The notes under the pieces: model-generated | The model's input: the letters and a program-made list of their open reading frames with translations, nothing else | What the model was told of the DNA's origin: nothing | Databases searched by the model: none | Program-made: the position numbers and the translations under genes | Assembly (NCBI GenBank): GCA_902768605.1 | Contig: CACXLY010000048.1 | Coordinates: 1-39,260, forward strand | Reading direction: 5' to 3' | Source of the DNA: an uncultured Bacteroidales bacterium | GTDB taxonomy: Bacteria; Bacteroidota; Bacteroidia; Bacteroidales; Bacteroidaceae | DNA: 39,260 bases | In this document: piece after piece, positions 28,373 to 35,888 of the stretch | Layout: each line of letters starts with the position of its first letter | Numbering within the stretch: the first letter of the stretch is position 1

Positions 28373-28948
28373 ATGAAAGGAAAGAAACTTTTTCTGTTTT
28401 CCATTTTCTTTTCCCTGATATTATTGTCGTTCGGCTGTGCAGGCGAAGTGGAGCATCTGGCAGAACCCATCAGCGCCAAGGACTCGTTGCTCTTCATGCA
28501 CTCAACAGGCATCAACACCTTCATCAGCGATAGCGGCGTGATGCGCTACCACATGGTCGTCGAGGAGTGGGACATCTACAACGGCGAGAACGGCGCACAG
28601 CCCACCTGGAAGTTCATGAAGGGAATGCTCATGGAACGCTTCGACGAGAAGTTTCATATTGATCTCTTCGTGCAGTCCGACACGGCATACCTGCACAAGC
28701 AAAAGCTCTGGGAACTGCGCGGCAGAGTAGTGGTGCGCAACGTCAACGGCGACGTCTTCCGCACGGAAGAGCTCTTCTGGGACCTCGACAAACATGAGAT
28801 GTGGAACTACCAGTACATGCACATCACGACGCCTGACCGCGAACTCGAAGGCACACACTTTTACAGCAACGAACAGATGACGAAGTACTCCGTCCTCAAT
28901 TCAGTGGGAACCTTCCCCGTACAAGAAACCGAACCGACCGCCAGATGA
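28373..28948 (+). CDS. lptC: LPS export protein LptC
   Basis: The protein has 191 residues. An N-terminal hydrophobic segment ends LLSFGC, which could be a lipobox (Cys22) or an uncleaved anchor. The LptC/OstA-like beta-jelly-roll core includes YHMVVEEWDIY, WELRGRVVVRNVNGDVFRTEELFWD and the C-terminal EGTHFYSNEQMTKYSV, close to the family's G-F-S-N-E signature. LptC passes lipopolysaccharide from LptBFG to LptA in the periplasm. It overlaps the next gene by 4 bases (ATGA), indicating coupled translation. Confidence 0.88.
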   Translation: MKGKKLFLFSIFFSLILLSFGCAGEVEHLAEPISAKDSLLFMHSTGINTFISDSGVMRYHMVVEEWDIYNGENGAQPTWKFMKGMLMERFDEKFHIDLFVQSDTAYLHKQKLWELRGRVVVRNVNGDVFRTEELFWDLDKHEMWNYQYMHITTPDRELEGTHFYSNEQMTKYSVLNSVGTFPVQETEPTAR

Positions 28949-30246
28949 TAGACTCCTCGACCATAATAGCAACCATCGTCATCCTCATGCTCTCGGGCTT
29001 CTTCTCGGGAATGGAGATAGCCTTCGTCTCGTCGAGCAAGCTGCGCTTCGAGATGGACAGGGAGGAGCAAGGCTTTGCGGCGCGGCTCATCGACACATTC
29101 TATCGCCACCCCAACAGCTTCATATCGACCCTGCTCGTGGGAAACAACATCGCGCTCGTCGTCTATGGTATCCTCATGGCACGCATAGTCAGCAGTCTCA
29201 TCCTCATACCGCTTGGCATACACAGTCCCGACGGCAATTGTCACAACGAGCCTCTGTGTCTGTTCCTGCAGACTATCATAGCCACGCTCATCGTCCTCGT
29301 CACGGGCGAGTTCATCCCAAAGACACTCTTCCGCATCAACCCCAATAGGATGATGCGCATCTTCGCCTTGCCCGCCTATATTATATACATCGTCCTGTGG
29401 CCCGTCAGCAAATTCACGAGTTCGCTCGGCAAGTCGCTGCTGTGGATGGTAGGCAAGAAAGTGAAGAAGGCCACACCCGAGAAGACCTTCACCCGCGAGG
29501 ACCTCGACTACCTCATACAGAGTAACATCGACAAGGCCACCGACGACGAAGCCATCGAGGATGAGGTGAAAATCTTCCAGAACGCACTTGACTTCAGCTC
29601 GGTCAAGGTGAGGGACTGTATCGTGCCACGCACAGAGATAACCGCCGTCTCCGTCGACACCTCCCTTCAAGAGCTGAGGACGCAGTTCGTGGAAAGCGGG
29701 CACAGCAAGATTATCGTGTATAAGGAGGACATCGACGACATCGTGGGCTACATCCACACAGTCGAGATGTTCCGCCTGGCCGAGGGTGAGGACTGGACGC
29801 GCCACATCCACGAGGTCTCCATCGTACCCGAGACGATGAACGCCCAAAAGCTACTCGGCATCTTCATCAACCAGAAGCGCTCGATGGCGGTTATCGTCGA
29901 CGAGTTCGGCGGCACGAGTGGCATCGTCACGATGGAGGACTTGGTGGAGGAGATTTTTGGTGAGATAGAGGACGAGCACGACAGTAAGAACTACACGGCG
30001 CGGCAGACGGGTCCGGGCGAGTATCTGCTTTCGGGACGCCTCGAGATAGCTCAGGCCAACGAGCTCCTCGACCTGGATTTGCCCGAGAGTGACGAGTACT
30101 TGACCGTCGGCGGACTAATCCTTCACGAATTCCAGAACTTCCCCAAGCTCAACGAACCTGTCAGAATCGGTTCGTGGGAGTTTAAAGTAACGAAGAAGAC
30201 GACAACGAAGATTGAACTTGTGCAGCTTCGTGTTATCGCGGAATAA
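28945..30246 (+). CDS. gldE: CNNM/CorC-HlyC family protein, GldE-like, with DUF21 and CBS domains
   Basis: The protein has 433 residues. The N-terminal DUF21 membrane domain (about 1-185) has a first helix IIATIVILMLSGFFSGMEIAFVSSSKL and a loop LVGNNIALVVYG. A tandem CBS pair follows at about 205-335 (RDCIVPRTEITAVSVDTSL and MAVIVDEFGGTSGIVTMEDLVEEIFGEIEDEHD). The CorC_HlyC transporter-associated domain is C-terminal (about 350-430). Members are linked to divalent cation handling, and in Bacteroidetes to gliding (GldE). Nothing else for gliding is present, so the gldE name reflects family similarity and not proven gliding. Confidence 0.85.
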   Translation: MIDSSTIIATIVILMLSGFFSGMEIAFVSSSKLRFEMDREEQGFAARLIDTFYRHPNSFISTLLVGNNIALVVYGILMARIVSSLILIPLGIHSPDGNCHNEPLCLFLQTIIATLIVLVTGEFIPKTLFRINPNRMMRIFALPAYIIYIVLWPVSKFTSSLGKSLLWMVGKKVKKATPEKTFTREDLDYLIQSNIDKATDDEAIEDEVKIFQNALDFSSVKVRDCIVPRTEITAVSVDTSLQELRTQFVESGHSKIIVYKEDIDDIVGYIHTVEMFRLAEGEDWTRHIHEVSIVPETMNAQKLLGIFINQKRSMAVIVDEFGGTSGIVTMEDLVEEIFGEIEDEHDSKNYTARQTGPGEYLLSGRLEIAQANELLDLDLPESDEYLTVGGLILHEFQNFPKLNEPVRIGSWEFKVTKKTTTKIELVQLRVIAE

Positions 30247-30299
30247 GATGTAATATGCAGGCAAAAACGTAGCCCTATGCGACAAAAAGCGTTGGGAAG

Positions 30300-30336
30300 T
30301 GCATATTATGCGCAGAAAATTGTGATTGTTTGCATA
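30300..30336 (+). promoter_or_regulatory. Candidate ArgR operator upstream of argR
   Basis: GCATA-T-TATGC (30301-30311) is a perfect 5-bp dyad. TTTGCATA (30329-30336) lies 18 bases on, and TATGCA (30254-30259) lies further upstream. They flank the region where a -33 element would sit for the argR promoter. AT-rich dyads of this type are typical ArgR targets, so autoregulation of the arginine operon is plausible. The Bacteroidales ArgR consensus could not be checked. Confidence 0.4.
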
Positions 30337-30344
30337 AAAAGTTG

Positions 30345-30352
30345 TACCTTTG
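30345..30352 (+). promoter_or_regulatory. -7 promoter element of the arginine/proline operon
   Basis: TACCTTTG, 28 bases before the argR ATG. A TTG lies about 22 bases upstream (30320). No further -7 box is evident until 38156, so argR to proA may be one transcript. Confidence 0.6.
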
Positions 30353-30380
30353 TGCCCACAAACTTACAAAACTCACTAAT

Positions 30381-30848
30381 ATGGAGAAGTTAGATAAAAA
30401 GGCGCGACTGCAAGCCATTCGCAAGATCGTGAGCATGAACAGCCTTGAGAGTCAGGAAGAGCTGCTCAAGGAGCTCAAGGAGGAAGGCTTCATCAGCACT
30501 CAGACCACGCTGAGCCGTGACCTCAAGCAGCTGAGGATTAGTAAAGTGCGAGTGCGTAGCGGCCTCAGCGTCTATGCATTGCCTCGCGAGGGACAGTTCG
30601 AGCCGGTGCCCACGCTTGAAGAAATCAACCAGACGAAATGGCGACTCAATTTCTCTGGCAACCTGATGGTCGTGCACACGCCACCTGGGCACGCCAGCAT
30701 GGTGGCCTATGACGTTGACAACCTGAAGCACCCGAATTTCCTCGGCACTGTGGCTGGCGACGACACCGTCATTGTTGTGCTGGCCGAAGGCGTTGACAGG
30801 GAGGAGGCCGGCTTCATCATTCGCGACATGTTCCCGAAGTTAACGTAA
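30381..30848 (+). CDS. argR: Arginine repressor ArgR
   Basis: The protein has 155 residues from ATG 30381. A frame opening at 30330 would begin upstream of the promoter box and is rejected. The N-terminal winged helix (about 10-70) includes SQEELLKELKEEGFISTQTTLSRDLKQL. The C-terminal hexamerisation and arginine-binding domain has GTVAGDDT at 122-129. It senses arginine and represses biosynthesis. It heads the gene series that makes arginine and proline, and candidate operator dyads lie just upstream. Confidence 0.95.
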   Translation: MEKLDKKARLQAIRKIVSMNSLESQEELLKELKEEGFISTQTTLSRDLKQLRISKVRVRSGLSVYALPREGQFEPVPTLEEINQTKWRLNFSGNLMVVHTPPGHASMVAYDVDNLKHPNFLGTVAGDDTVIVVLAEGVDREEAGFIIRDMFPKLT

Positions 30849-30901
30849 GGGCCTTCCCTCTGAATCCTTCGGGCTGGGACTAAGGAAAAAAGGTTATTCA
30901 C

Positions 30902-30926
30902 TACACATTATTATATATATTAGGAG
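30902..30926 (+). repeat. AT-rich motif before the GNAT gene
   Basis: CTACACATTATTATATAT followed by ATTAGGA, 11 bases before the GNAT start. It is the same family as 1780-1804, 24666-24689 and the secA leader. Confidence 0.4.
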
Positions 30927-30937
30927 ACAAAGGATAG

Positions 30938-31558
30938 ATGAAAGACATAAAGAGTGAAGACATCCGCGTGCTGGTGGCTGATGCCGAGCATGAGGTGTAT
31001 GTTGACACGATTATTGAAACCATCCGCGAAGCTGCCCGCAAGCGTGGCACGGGCATTGCAGAAAGAACCCATGAGTATGTAGCGACGAAGATGCGTGAGG
31101 GTAAGGCAGTATTGGCCTTGCACGGCGACACATTCGTCGGCTTCAGTTATATTGAGACGTGGGGCAACAAGCATTACGTCACCACTTCCGGCCTCATCGT
31201 TCACCCCGACTATCAGGGACTGGGCGTTGCTAAACGCATTAAGGACTACACGTTCACGCTGGCCCGTCTGCGCTGGCCTCATGCCAAGATATTCAGCCTG
31301 ACGAGTGGCGATGCCGTGATGAAGATGAATACGGCCCTTGGGTATGTGCCTGTGAGCTTCAACCAGTTGACTGACGACGACGCCTTCTGGCACGGGTGTC
31401 AGGGCTGCATCAATCACGACATCCTCGAGGCCAAGCAGCGCAAGTTCTGCGTCTGCACGGGGATGCTGTGGGACCCTGACAAGCACCACGGCGAGCCGAC
31501 GTCGCTCGAGGTCATCAAGGACGTCATGCGGACGCTCGTCCTGCGCGGAATAGAGTAG
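30938..31558 (+). CDS. GNAT acyltransferase, likely N-acylglutamate synthase of arginine synthesis
   Basis: The protein has 206 residues. The GNAT acetyl-CoA-binding core is VTTSGLIVHPDYQGLGVAKRIKDYTF (about 81-106), the Q-x-x-G-x-A/G motif A of the superfamily. It is followed by KMNTALGYVPVSFNQLTDDDAFWHGC. The C-terminus is Cys-rich (C150, C153, C164, C166). No classical argA or argJ is seen. The homologous gene between argR and argG in Bacteroides has been reported to act as an N-succinylglutamate synthase. Position and fold support the first acylation of glutamate here, but acetyl versus succinyl donor cannot be told from the sequence. Confidence 0.82.
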   Translation: MKDIKSEDIRVLVADAEHEVYVDTIIETIREAARKRGTGIAERTHEYVATKMREGKAVLALHGDTFVGFSYIETWGNKHYVTTSGLIVHPDYQGLGVAKRIKDYTFTLARLRWPHAKIFSLTSGDAVMKMNTALGYVPVSFNQLTDDDAFWHGCQGCINHDILEAKQRKFCVCTGMLWDPDKHHGEPTSLEVIKDVMRTLVLRGIE

Positions 31559-31607
31559 AGTTCATAGTTCATAGTCCATAGTTCATAGTTATAGAGTTCA
31601 AAGTTCA
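31559..31607 (+). repeat. Heptamer array of 7 units before argG
   Basis: AGTTCAT, AGTTCAT, AGTCCAT, AGTTCAT, AGTTATA, GAGTTCA, AAGTTCA. It starts at the base after the GNAT stop and ends 12 bases before the argG ATG. Confidence 0.8.
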
Positions 31608-31619
31608 TACATATAAAAA

Positions 31620-32822
31620 ATGGAAAAGAAAAAGGTAGTAGTAGCCTTCAGTGGCGGACTGGATACCAGCTACACCGTGATGTATCTGGCAAAGGAAAAG
31701 GGATACGAGGTTTATGCGGCTTGTGCCAATACCGGCGGCTTCAGCGCGGAGCAGCTCAAGGCAAACGAAGAGAATGCCTACAAATTGGGTGCGAAGCAGT
31801 ACGTCACCCTCGACGTGACGCAGGAGTATTACGATAAGTCGCTCAAGTACATGGTCTTCGGCAATGTGCTGCGCAACAACTGCTATCCCATCTCGGTGAG
31901 TAGCGAGCGCATCTTCCAGGCGTTGGCCATTGCGCGCTATGCCAAAGAGATAGGCGCTACGGCGATTGCCCACGGCTCGACCGGCGCGGGGAACGACCAG
32001 ATTCGTTTCGACATGACCTTTCTCGTGATGTGTCCCGGCGTGGAAATCATCACGTTGACGCGCGATGGCAATCTCTCGCGACAGGAGGAGGTGGACTATC
32101 TCAACCGGAACGGCTACTTCGCAGACTTCACGAAGCTCAAGTACAGCTACAACGTCGGCCTGTGGGGCACGAGCATTTGCGGCGGCGAGATTCTCGACTC
32201 GAAACAGGGTCTGCCCGAGAGCGCTTACCTGAAGCACCCCACGGCCGAGGGCCCGGAGCTGCTCAAGATAGGCTTCGAGAAGGGCGAGATATGCTCCGTC
32301 AACGGCGAACGCTTCGACGACAAAATCAAGGCGATACAGAAAGTGGAGGAGATTGGCGCGCGTTACGGCATCGGCCGCGACTGCCATGTGGGCGACACCA
32401 TTATCGGCATCAAGGGCCGCGTCGGCTTTGAGGCGGCAGCACCCATGCTGATTATCGGCGCTCACCGATACCTCGAGAAGTTCACCCTCTCCAAGTGGCA
32501 GCAGTACTGGAAAGAGCAAGTGGCCAACTGGTACGGCATGTTCCTCCACGAGAGCCAATATCTGGAGCCCGTCATGCCCGACATCGAAGCGATGCTCCTG
32601 AGCAGTCAGCGGAACGTGACCGGCGAGGTGACGCTGGAGCTGCGTCCGCTCTGCTTCCAGACCGTCGGCGTAGACAGCCCCAACGACCTCGTGAAGAACA
32701 AGCTCGGCGAATATGGCGAGACGGCGAAGGCCTGGACAAGCGAGGACGCGAAGGGCTTCATCAAAGTGACGTCCACTGCGCTCAGAGCCTATTATCTGGC
32801 ACATCCCGACGAGAAGAGATAA
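31620..32822 (+). CDS. argG: Argininosuccinate synthase
   Basis: The protein has 400 residues, the usual size. The N-type ATP pyrophosphatase P-loop SGGLDTS lies at 11-17. Conserved segments include AIAHGSTGAGNDQIRFDMTF and NGYFADFTKLKYSYNVGLWGTSICGGE. GRDCHVGDTIIGIKGRVGFEAAAPMLIIGAHRYLEKF follows. The enzyme joins citrulline and aspartate using ATP in the cytoplasm. It reads in the same direction as its neighbours. The gap to argC is occupied by 22-nt array IV. Confidence 0.96.
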   Translation: MEKKKVVVAFSGGLDTSYTVMYLAKEKGYEVYAACANTGGFSAEQLKANEENAYKLGAKQYVTLDVTQEYYDKSLKYMVFGNVLRNNCYPISVSSERIFQALAIARYAKEIGATAIAHGSTGAGNDQIRFDMTFLVMCPGVEIITLTRDGNLSRQEEVDYLNRNGYFADFTKLKYSYNVGLWGTSICGGEILDSKQGLPESAYLKHPTAEGPELLKIGFEKGEICSVNGERFDDKIKAIQKVEEIGARYGIGRDCHVGDTIIGIKGRVGFEAAAPMLIIGAHRYLEKFTLSKWQQYWKEQVANWYGMFLHESQYLEPVMPDIEAMLLSSQRNVTGEVTLELRPLCFQTVGVDSPNDLVKNKLGEYGETAKAWTSEDAKGFIKVTSTALRAYYLAHPDEKR

Positions 32823-32839
32823 ACGGGGTGCCGGCAGAC

Positions 32840-32971
32840 CCCACGCGAGGCGTCGGATTCTCCTTGCTGTGGCATTGGCCTTTCCTTGCTGTAGCGTTGG
32901 CTTTTCCTTGCTGTAGCATCAGCCTTTCCTTGCTGTGGGATTTTCAGTTCCCTCGCGAGGCGCTGTGAGGC
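32840..32971 (+). repeat. 22-nt intergenic array IV (6 units) between argG and argC
   Basis: Units start at 32840, 32862, 32884, 32906, 32928 and 32950. The four inner units begin CCTTGCTGT(G/A)G, identical to array III block 1 and array II. The first and last units carry CGCGAGGCG instead (CCCTCGCGAGGCG in the last). Because the flanking genes share an operon, this array should be transcribed. Confidence 0.88.
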
Positions 32972-33001
32972 ATCCCCTGTTGAGAGATAAAATTGATTGT
33001 A

Positions 33002-33970
33002 ATGATAAGAATAGGAATACTTGGAGCCGCCGGCTATACTGGCGGTGAGCTGATCAGGGTCCTGCTGGGGCATCCGCAGGCGCAAATCGTCTTTGCCAAC
33101 AGCGAGTCGAATGCCGGCAATCCCGTCAGCGAGGTGCACGAGGGCTTGCTCGGCGAGACCGACCTCTGCTTCACCTCGGAGATGCCCTTCGACCAAGTGG
33201 ATGTAGTCTTCTTCTGCTTTGGTCACGGCAAGAGCCGGCAGTTCTTGCAGGAGCATGAGATACCAGCAAGCGTCAGGATCATCGACTTGGCGCAGGACTT
33301 CCGCATTGCCGATGGGCACGACTTCGTATATGGTTTGCCGGAGACGCACCGCTCCATGATACAGGGCTGCCTCCACCTCGCCAACCCGGGCTGCTTCGCT
33401 ACCTGCATCCAGCTCGCCATGCTGCCCGCGCTGAAGGCAGGCATCATCAGCGGCGACATCCACGTAAACGGCATCACCGGCAGCACGGGGGCAGGGCAGA
33501 AGCCAGGCGCTACGACCCATTTCTCCTGGCGCAACGACAACATCTCCGTCTATAAGACCTTCACCCACCAGCACTTGCTGGAAATCAACCAGACCGTGCA
33601 GGAGCTGTGCCCGGGTTACGAAGGGCGCGTCCTCTTCATACCCCAGCGAGGCTGTTTCACGCGCGGCATCTTCGTCACGGCTTACGCCAAGTGCGACCTC
33701 CCCATCGAGGACGTGCAGCGGCTCTATGCCGACTATTACCGCGACGCTGCCTTCACGCACTTCGTCGCGAAGAGTCCCGACATGAAGCAGGTCGTCAACA
33801 CGAACAAGGCGGTTGTCTATGTGGAGAAGTACGCCGACCAACTGCTCATGATTTCCTGCATCGACAACCTCCTGAAGGGAGCTCGACGAGAGCGAGGGCC
33901 TGCGACTGAAAGCCTCAGCCTTCTAATTCGTAATGACGAAACAACCCGTAATGACGCCATCACGTTATAA
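33002..33970 (+). CDS. argC: N-acetyl-gamma-glutamyl-phosphate reductase with frameshifted C-terminus
   Basis: The start is ATG 33002; a TTG at 32993 is rejected. The NADP Rossmann motif GAAGYTGGELIR is at 8-19, and the catalytic Cys is in HLANPGCFATC (C131). The protein is normal up to IDNLLKGA (residue 294). It should then continue with a GQAxQNMNLMFG-type helix and end near GLRLKxSAF. Instead the frame runs on as RRERGPATES... to 33970. In the +1 frame, 33882-33926 encodes LDESEGLRLKASAF and a stop. Restoring 41 bases at 33882 would give 321 residues, the normal length. The lost helix binds cofactor in this family, so activity is doubtful. A sequencing or assembly error is possible. Confidence 0.9.
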   Translation: MIRIGILGAAGYTGGELIRVLLGHPQAQIVFANSESNAGNPVSEVHEGLLGETDLCFTSEMPFDQVDVVFFCFGHGKSRQFLQEHEIPASVRIIDLAQDFRIADGHDFVYGLPETHRSMIQGCLHLANPGCFATCIQLAMLPALKAGIISGDIHVNGITGSTGAGQKPGATTHFSWRNDNISVYKTFTHQHLLEINQTVQELCPGYEGRVLFIPQRGCFTRGIFVTAYAKCDLPIEDVQRLYADYYRDAAFTHFVAKSPDMKQVVNTNKAVVYVEKYADQLLMISCIDNLLKGARRERGPATESLSLLIRNDETTRNDAITL

Positions 33971-33990
33971 CGCAATAACGAAATAATAAT
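33929..33990 (+). repeat. Short direct repeats between argC and argD
   Basis: CGTAATGACG occurs at 33929-33938 and 33947-33956. AACGCAAT, AACGAAAT, AATAATC follow with an 8-base step. This is weakly periodic intergenic sequence, now read as coding because of the argC frameshift. Confidence 0.4.
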
Positions 33991-33992
33991 CT

Positions 33993-35123
33993 ATGAAACT
34001 CTTCGACGTTTACCCCCTGATGGATGTGACCATCGCCCGCGGCAAGGGCTGCACCGTCTGGGACAGCGAGGGACAGGAATACCTCGACCTTTACGGCGGC
34101 CATGCCGTCATCAGCATCGGCCATTGCCATCCCCACTACATAGAGGCCATGACGCGGCAGCTGCAGACACTCGGCTTCTACAGCAACTCCGTGCAAAACC
34201 CCTTGCAACGCGAGTTCGCGCAACGCCTCGGCAAAGCCTGCGGATACGAAGACTACAGCCTTTTCCTCGTCAACAGCGGTGCTGAAGCAAACGAGAACGC
34301 ATTGAAACTCGCGTCGTTCTACAACGGCAGGACGCGCATCCTCTCTCTCGAGAAAGCCTTCCACGGGCGCACATCGCTGGCCGTAGAAGTGACGGCGAAT
34401 CCGAAGATTATTGCGCCCGTCAATGCCAACGGCCACGTTACCTACCTCCCGCTGGGCGACATCGAGGCCTGGAAGGCTGAGCTTGAGCGGGGCGACGTCT
34501 GCGCCTGCATCGTGGAATGTATACAGGGCGTGGGCGGCATCCGACTGGTCGAGGCCGACTTCCTGCAGCAGTTGCAGCAGCTTTGCCACAAGTACAATAC
34601 TGTCTTGATTTGCGACGAGATACAGTGCGGCTACGGACGCAGCGGCAAGTTCTTCGCGCATCAGCACCTCGGCGTCCGCCCCGACATCATCACCGTCGCG
34701 AAAGGCATCTGCAACGGCTTCCCCATGAGCGCCGTCCTCATCAGCCCCAAGTTCACGCCCGTCTATGGTCAGCTCGGCACGACCTTCGGCGGCAACCATC
34801 TGGCCTGTGCAGGCGCCATCGCCGTCCTCGATGTTATCGAGAGCGAGCACCTCGTGGAGAATGCTGCCGAGGTGGGCGAGTACCTCATGCAGGCCATACG
34901 CGACGCACAGATTCCGCACGTCGTGGAGGTCCGCGGACGAGGCCTCATGATTGGCATCGAATTGGATATCCCATACAAAGAACCGCGGACGAAGCTCGTC
35001 AGCGAACAGCATTGCTTTACGGGCTGCTCGGGTACGAACGTCCTCCGTCTGCTTCCGCCGCTCTGCCTCACAAAGCAGGAGGCCGACAGCTTCATTGCGA
35101 AACTAAAAGCCGTATTGTCATGA
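33993..35123 (+). CDS. argD: Acetylornithine/succinylornithine aminotransferase
   Basis: The protein has 376 residues and is a class III PLP aminotransferase of the Bacteroidetes ArgD type. The substrate and cofactor segments are intact: VNSGAEANENALK, AFHGRTSLAVEVTANPK, CDEIQCGYGRSGKFFAHQH (D208 contacts the pyridine) and TVAKGICNGFPM (K237 forms the Schiff base). It converts N-acylglutamate semialdehyde to N-acylornithine. The stop overlaps the proC start by 4 bases (ATGA). Unlike its two neighbours, argC and proC, it shows no deletion. Confidence 0.95.
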   Translation: MKLFDVYPLMDVTIARGKGCTVWDSEGQEYLDLYGGHAVISIGHCHPHYIEAMTRQLQTLGFYSNSVQNPLQREFAQRLGKACGYEDYSLFLVNSGAEANENALKLASFYNGRTRILSLEKAFHGRTSLAVEVTANPKIIAPVNANGHVTYLPLGDIEAWKAELERGDVCACIVECIQGVGGIRLVEADFLQQLQQLCHKYNTVLICDEIQCGYGRSGKFFAHQHLGVRPDIITVAKGICNGFPMSAVLISPKFTPVYGQLGTTFGGNHLACAGAIAVLDVIESEHLVENAAEVGEYLMQAIRDAQIPHVVEVRGRGLMIGIELDIPYKEPRTKLVSEQHCFTGCSGTNVLRLLPPLCLTKQEADSFIAKLKAVLS

Positions 35124-35800
35124 AGATAGCAGTCATAGGTGCAGGCAACATGGGCGGCGCCCTGGTGAAGGGGTGGGCGAAAGCAGGCATGGCAGCCGAC
35201 ATCACGGCCTCTGCCCGCACGCAGCAGACGCTCGACCGCCTCGCCTCAGCGTGTCCGGGCATCGCCGTCACGCTCGACAACCGCAAAGCCGTCGAGGGCG
35301 CAGATGTCGTCCTGCTTGCCGTGAAGCCCTGGCTCATAGACAACGACCGCATCGACGTCTATGCCATGCCCAACATTGCAGCCGAGTTCGGCGAGAGCAT
35401 GACCTTCGTCGAGGAAGCCGAGCAGGCAGACAAGGCCGCAAAACTCTTCGAGAGGGTAGGGCAGTGCAAGGTCGTCCCCCAGCGCCTGATGAATGCAGGC
35501 ATGATGATGGCTGGTTGCGGCATCGCCTACGTCATGCGATTCCTCCGTGCGATGACAGAAGGAGGCGTCGAGATGGGCTTTTATCCCGACGATGCCAAGC
35601 GCATTGCCATGCAGACCATGCAAGGTGCTGTCACCCTGCTCCACGAGACGGGTCTGCATCCCGAAGCCGCCATCGACAAGGTCACGACACCCGGCGGCAT
35701 CACCATCAAAGGGTTGAACGAACTGGACCATGCTGCCTTCAACTCGGCAGTGATACGTTGCCTCAAAGCAGGACTGCAGAAATCAATTCATAATTCATAA
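35120..35800 (+). CDS. proC: Pyrroline-5-carboxylate reductase with internal deletion
   Basis: The protein has 226 residues compared with about 260-270 for the family. ATG 35120 overlaps argD. The N-terminal NAD(P) motif is IGAGNMGGALVKG, and the catalytic C-terminal domain is intact (AGCGIAYVMRFLRAMTEGG and TTPGGITIKGLNELDHAAFNSAVIRCLKAG). Between LLAVKPWLI and YAMPNIAAEFGESMTF only about 7 residues remain, where E. coli ProC has about 40. The conserved VSIAAG strand is missing. The loss is in frame, about 33 residues, and removes part of the Rossmann fold, so function is doubtful. The last residues (IHNS) are encoded by heptamer repeat units. Confidence 0.88.
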   Translation: MKIAVIGAGNMGGALVKGWAKAGMAADITASARTQQTLDRLASACPGIAVTLDNRKAVEGADVVLLAVKPWLIDNDRIDVYAMPNIAAEFGESMTFVEEAEQADKAAKLFERVGQCKVVPQRLMNAGMMMAGCGIAYVMRFLRAMTEGGVEMGFYPDDAKRIAMQTMQGAVTLLHETGLHPEAAIDKVTTPGGITIKGLNELDHAAFNSAVIRCLKAGLQKSIHNS

Positions 35801-35812
35801 GTCATAATTCTC
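35785..35812 (+). repeat. Heptamer array of 4 units overlapping the proC stop
   Basis: AATTCAT, AATTCAT, AAGTCAT, AATTCTC. The proC stop TAA (35798-35800) is formed by the junction of the second and third units. Confidence 0.65.
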
Positions 35813-35852
35813 AATACGGAATGAAGAGCCACCGTGCTTTCTGTGAGTAATA

Positions 35853-35870
35853 ATGATGATGATGATGATG
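35853..35870 (+). repeat. (ATG)6 microsatellite upstream of proB
   Basis: Six in-frame ATG triplets followed by AAT TAA, ending 18 bases before the proB ATG and in the same frame. It would encode a six-Met mini-ORF that stops just before proB. Confidence 0.6.
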
Positions 35871-35888
35871 AATTAAGAGTTACGAACG

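Noticed and set aside
30330..30380. Upstream start for ArgR
   Set aside because: It would begin before the -7 box at 30345, and the added residues do not fit the family.
31605..32804. 399-residue ORF antisense to argG
   Set aside because: argG is complete and in operon context. This frame has no recognisable domain.
33960..35012. 350-residue ORF antisense to argD
   Set aside because: It is a shadow of a complete argD.
34517..35119. N-terminal extension of ProC inside argD
   Set aside because: The Rossmann motif begins at ATG 35120. The upstream part is Arg/Pro/His-rich out-of-frame argD sequence.
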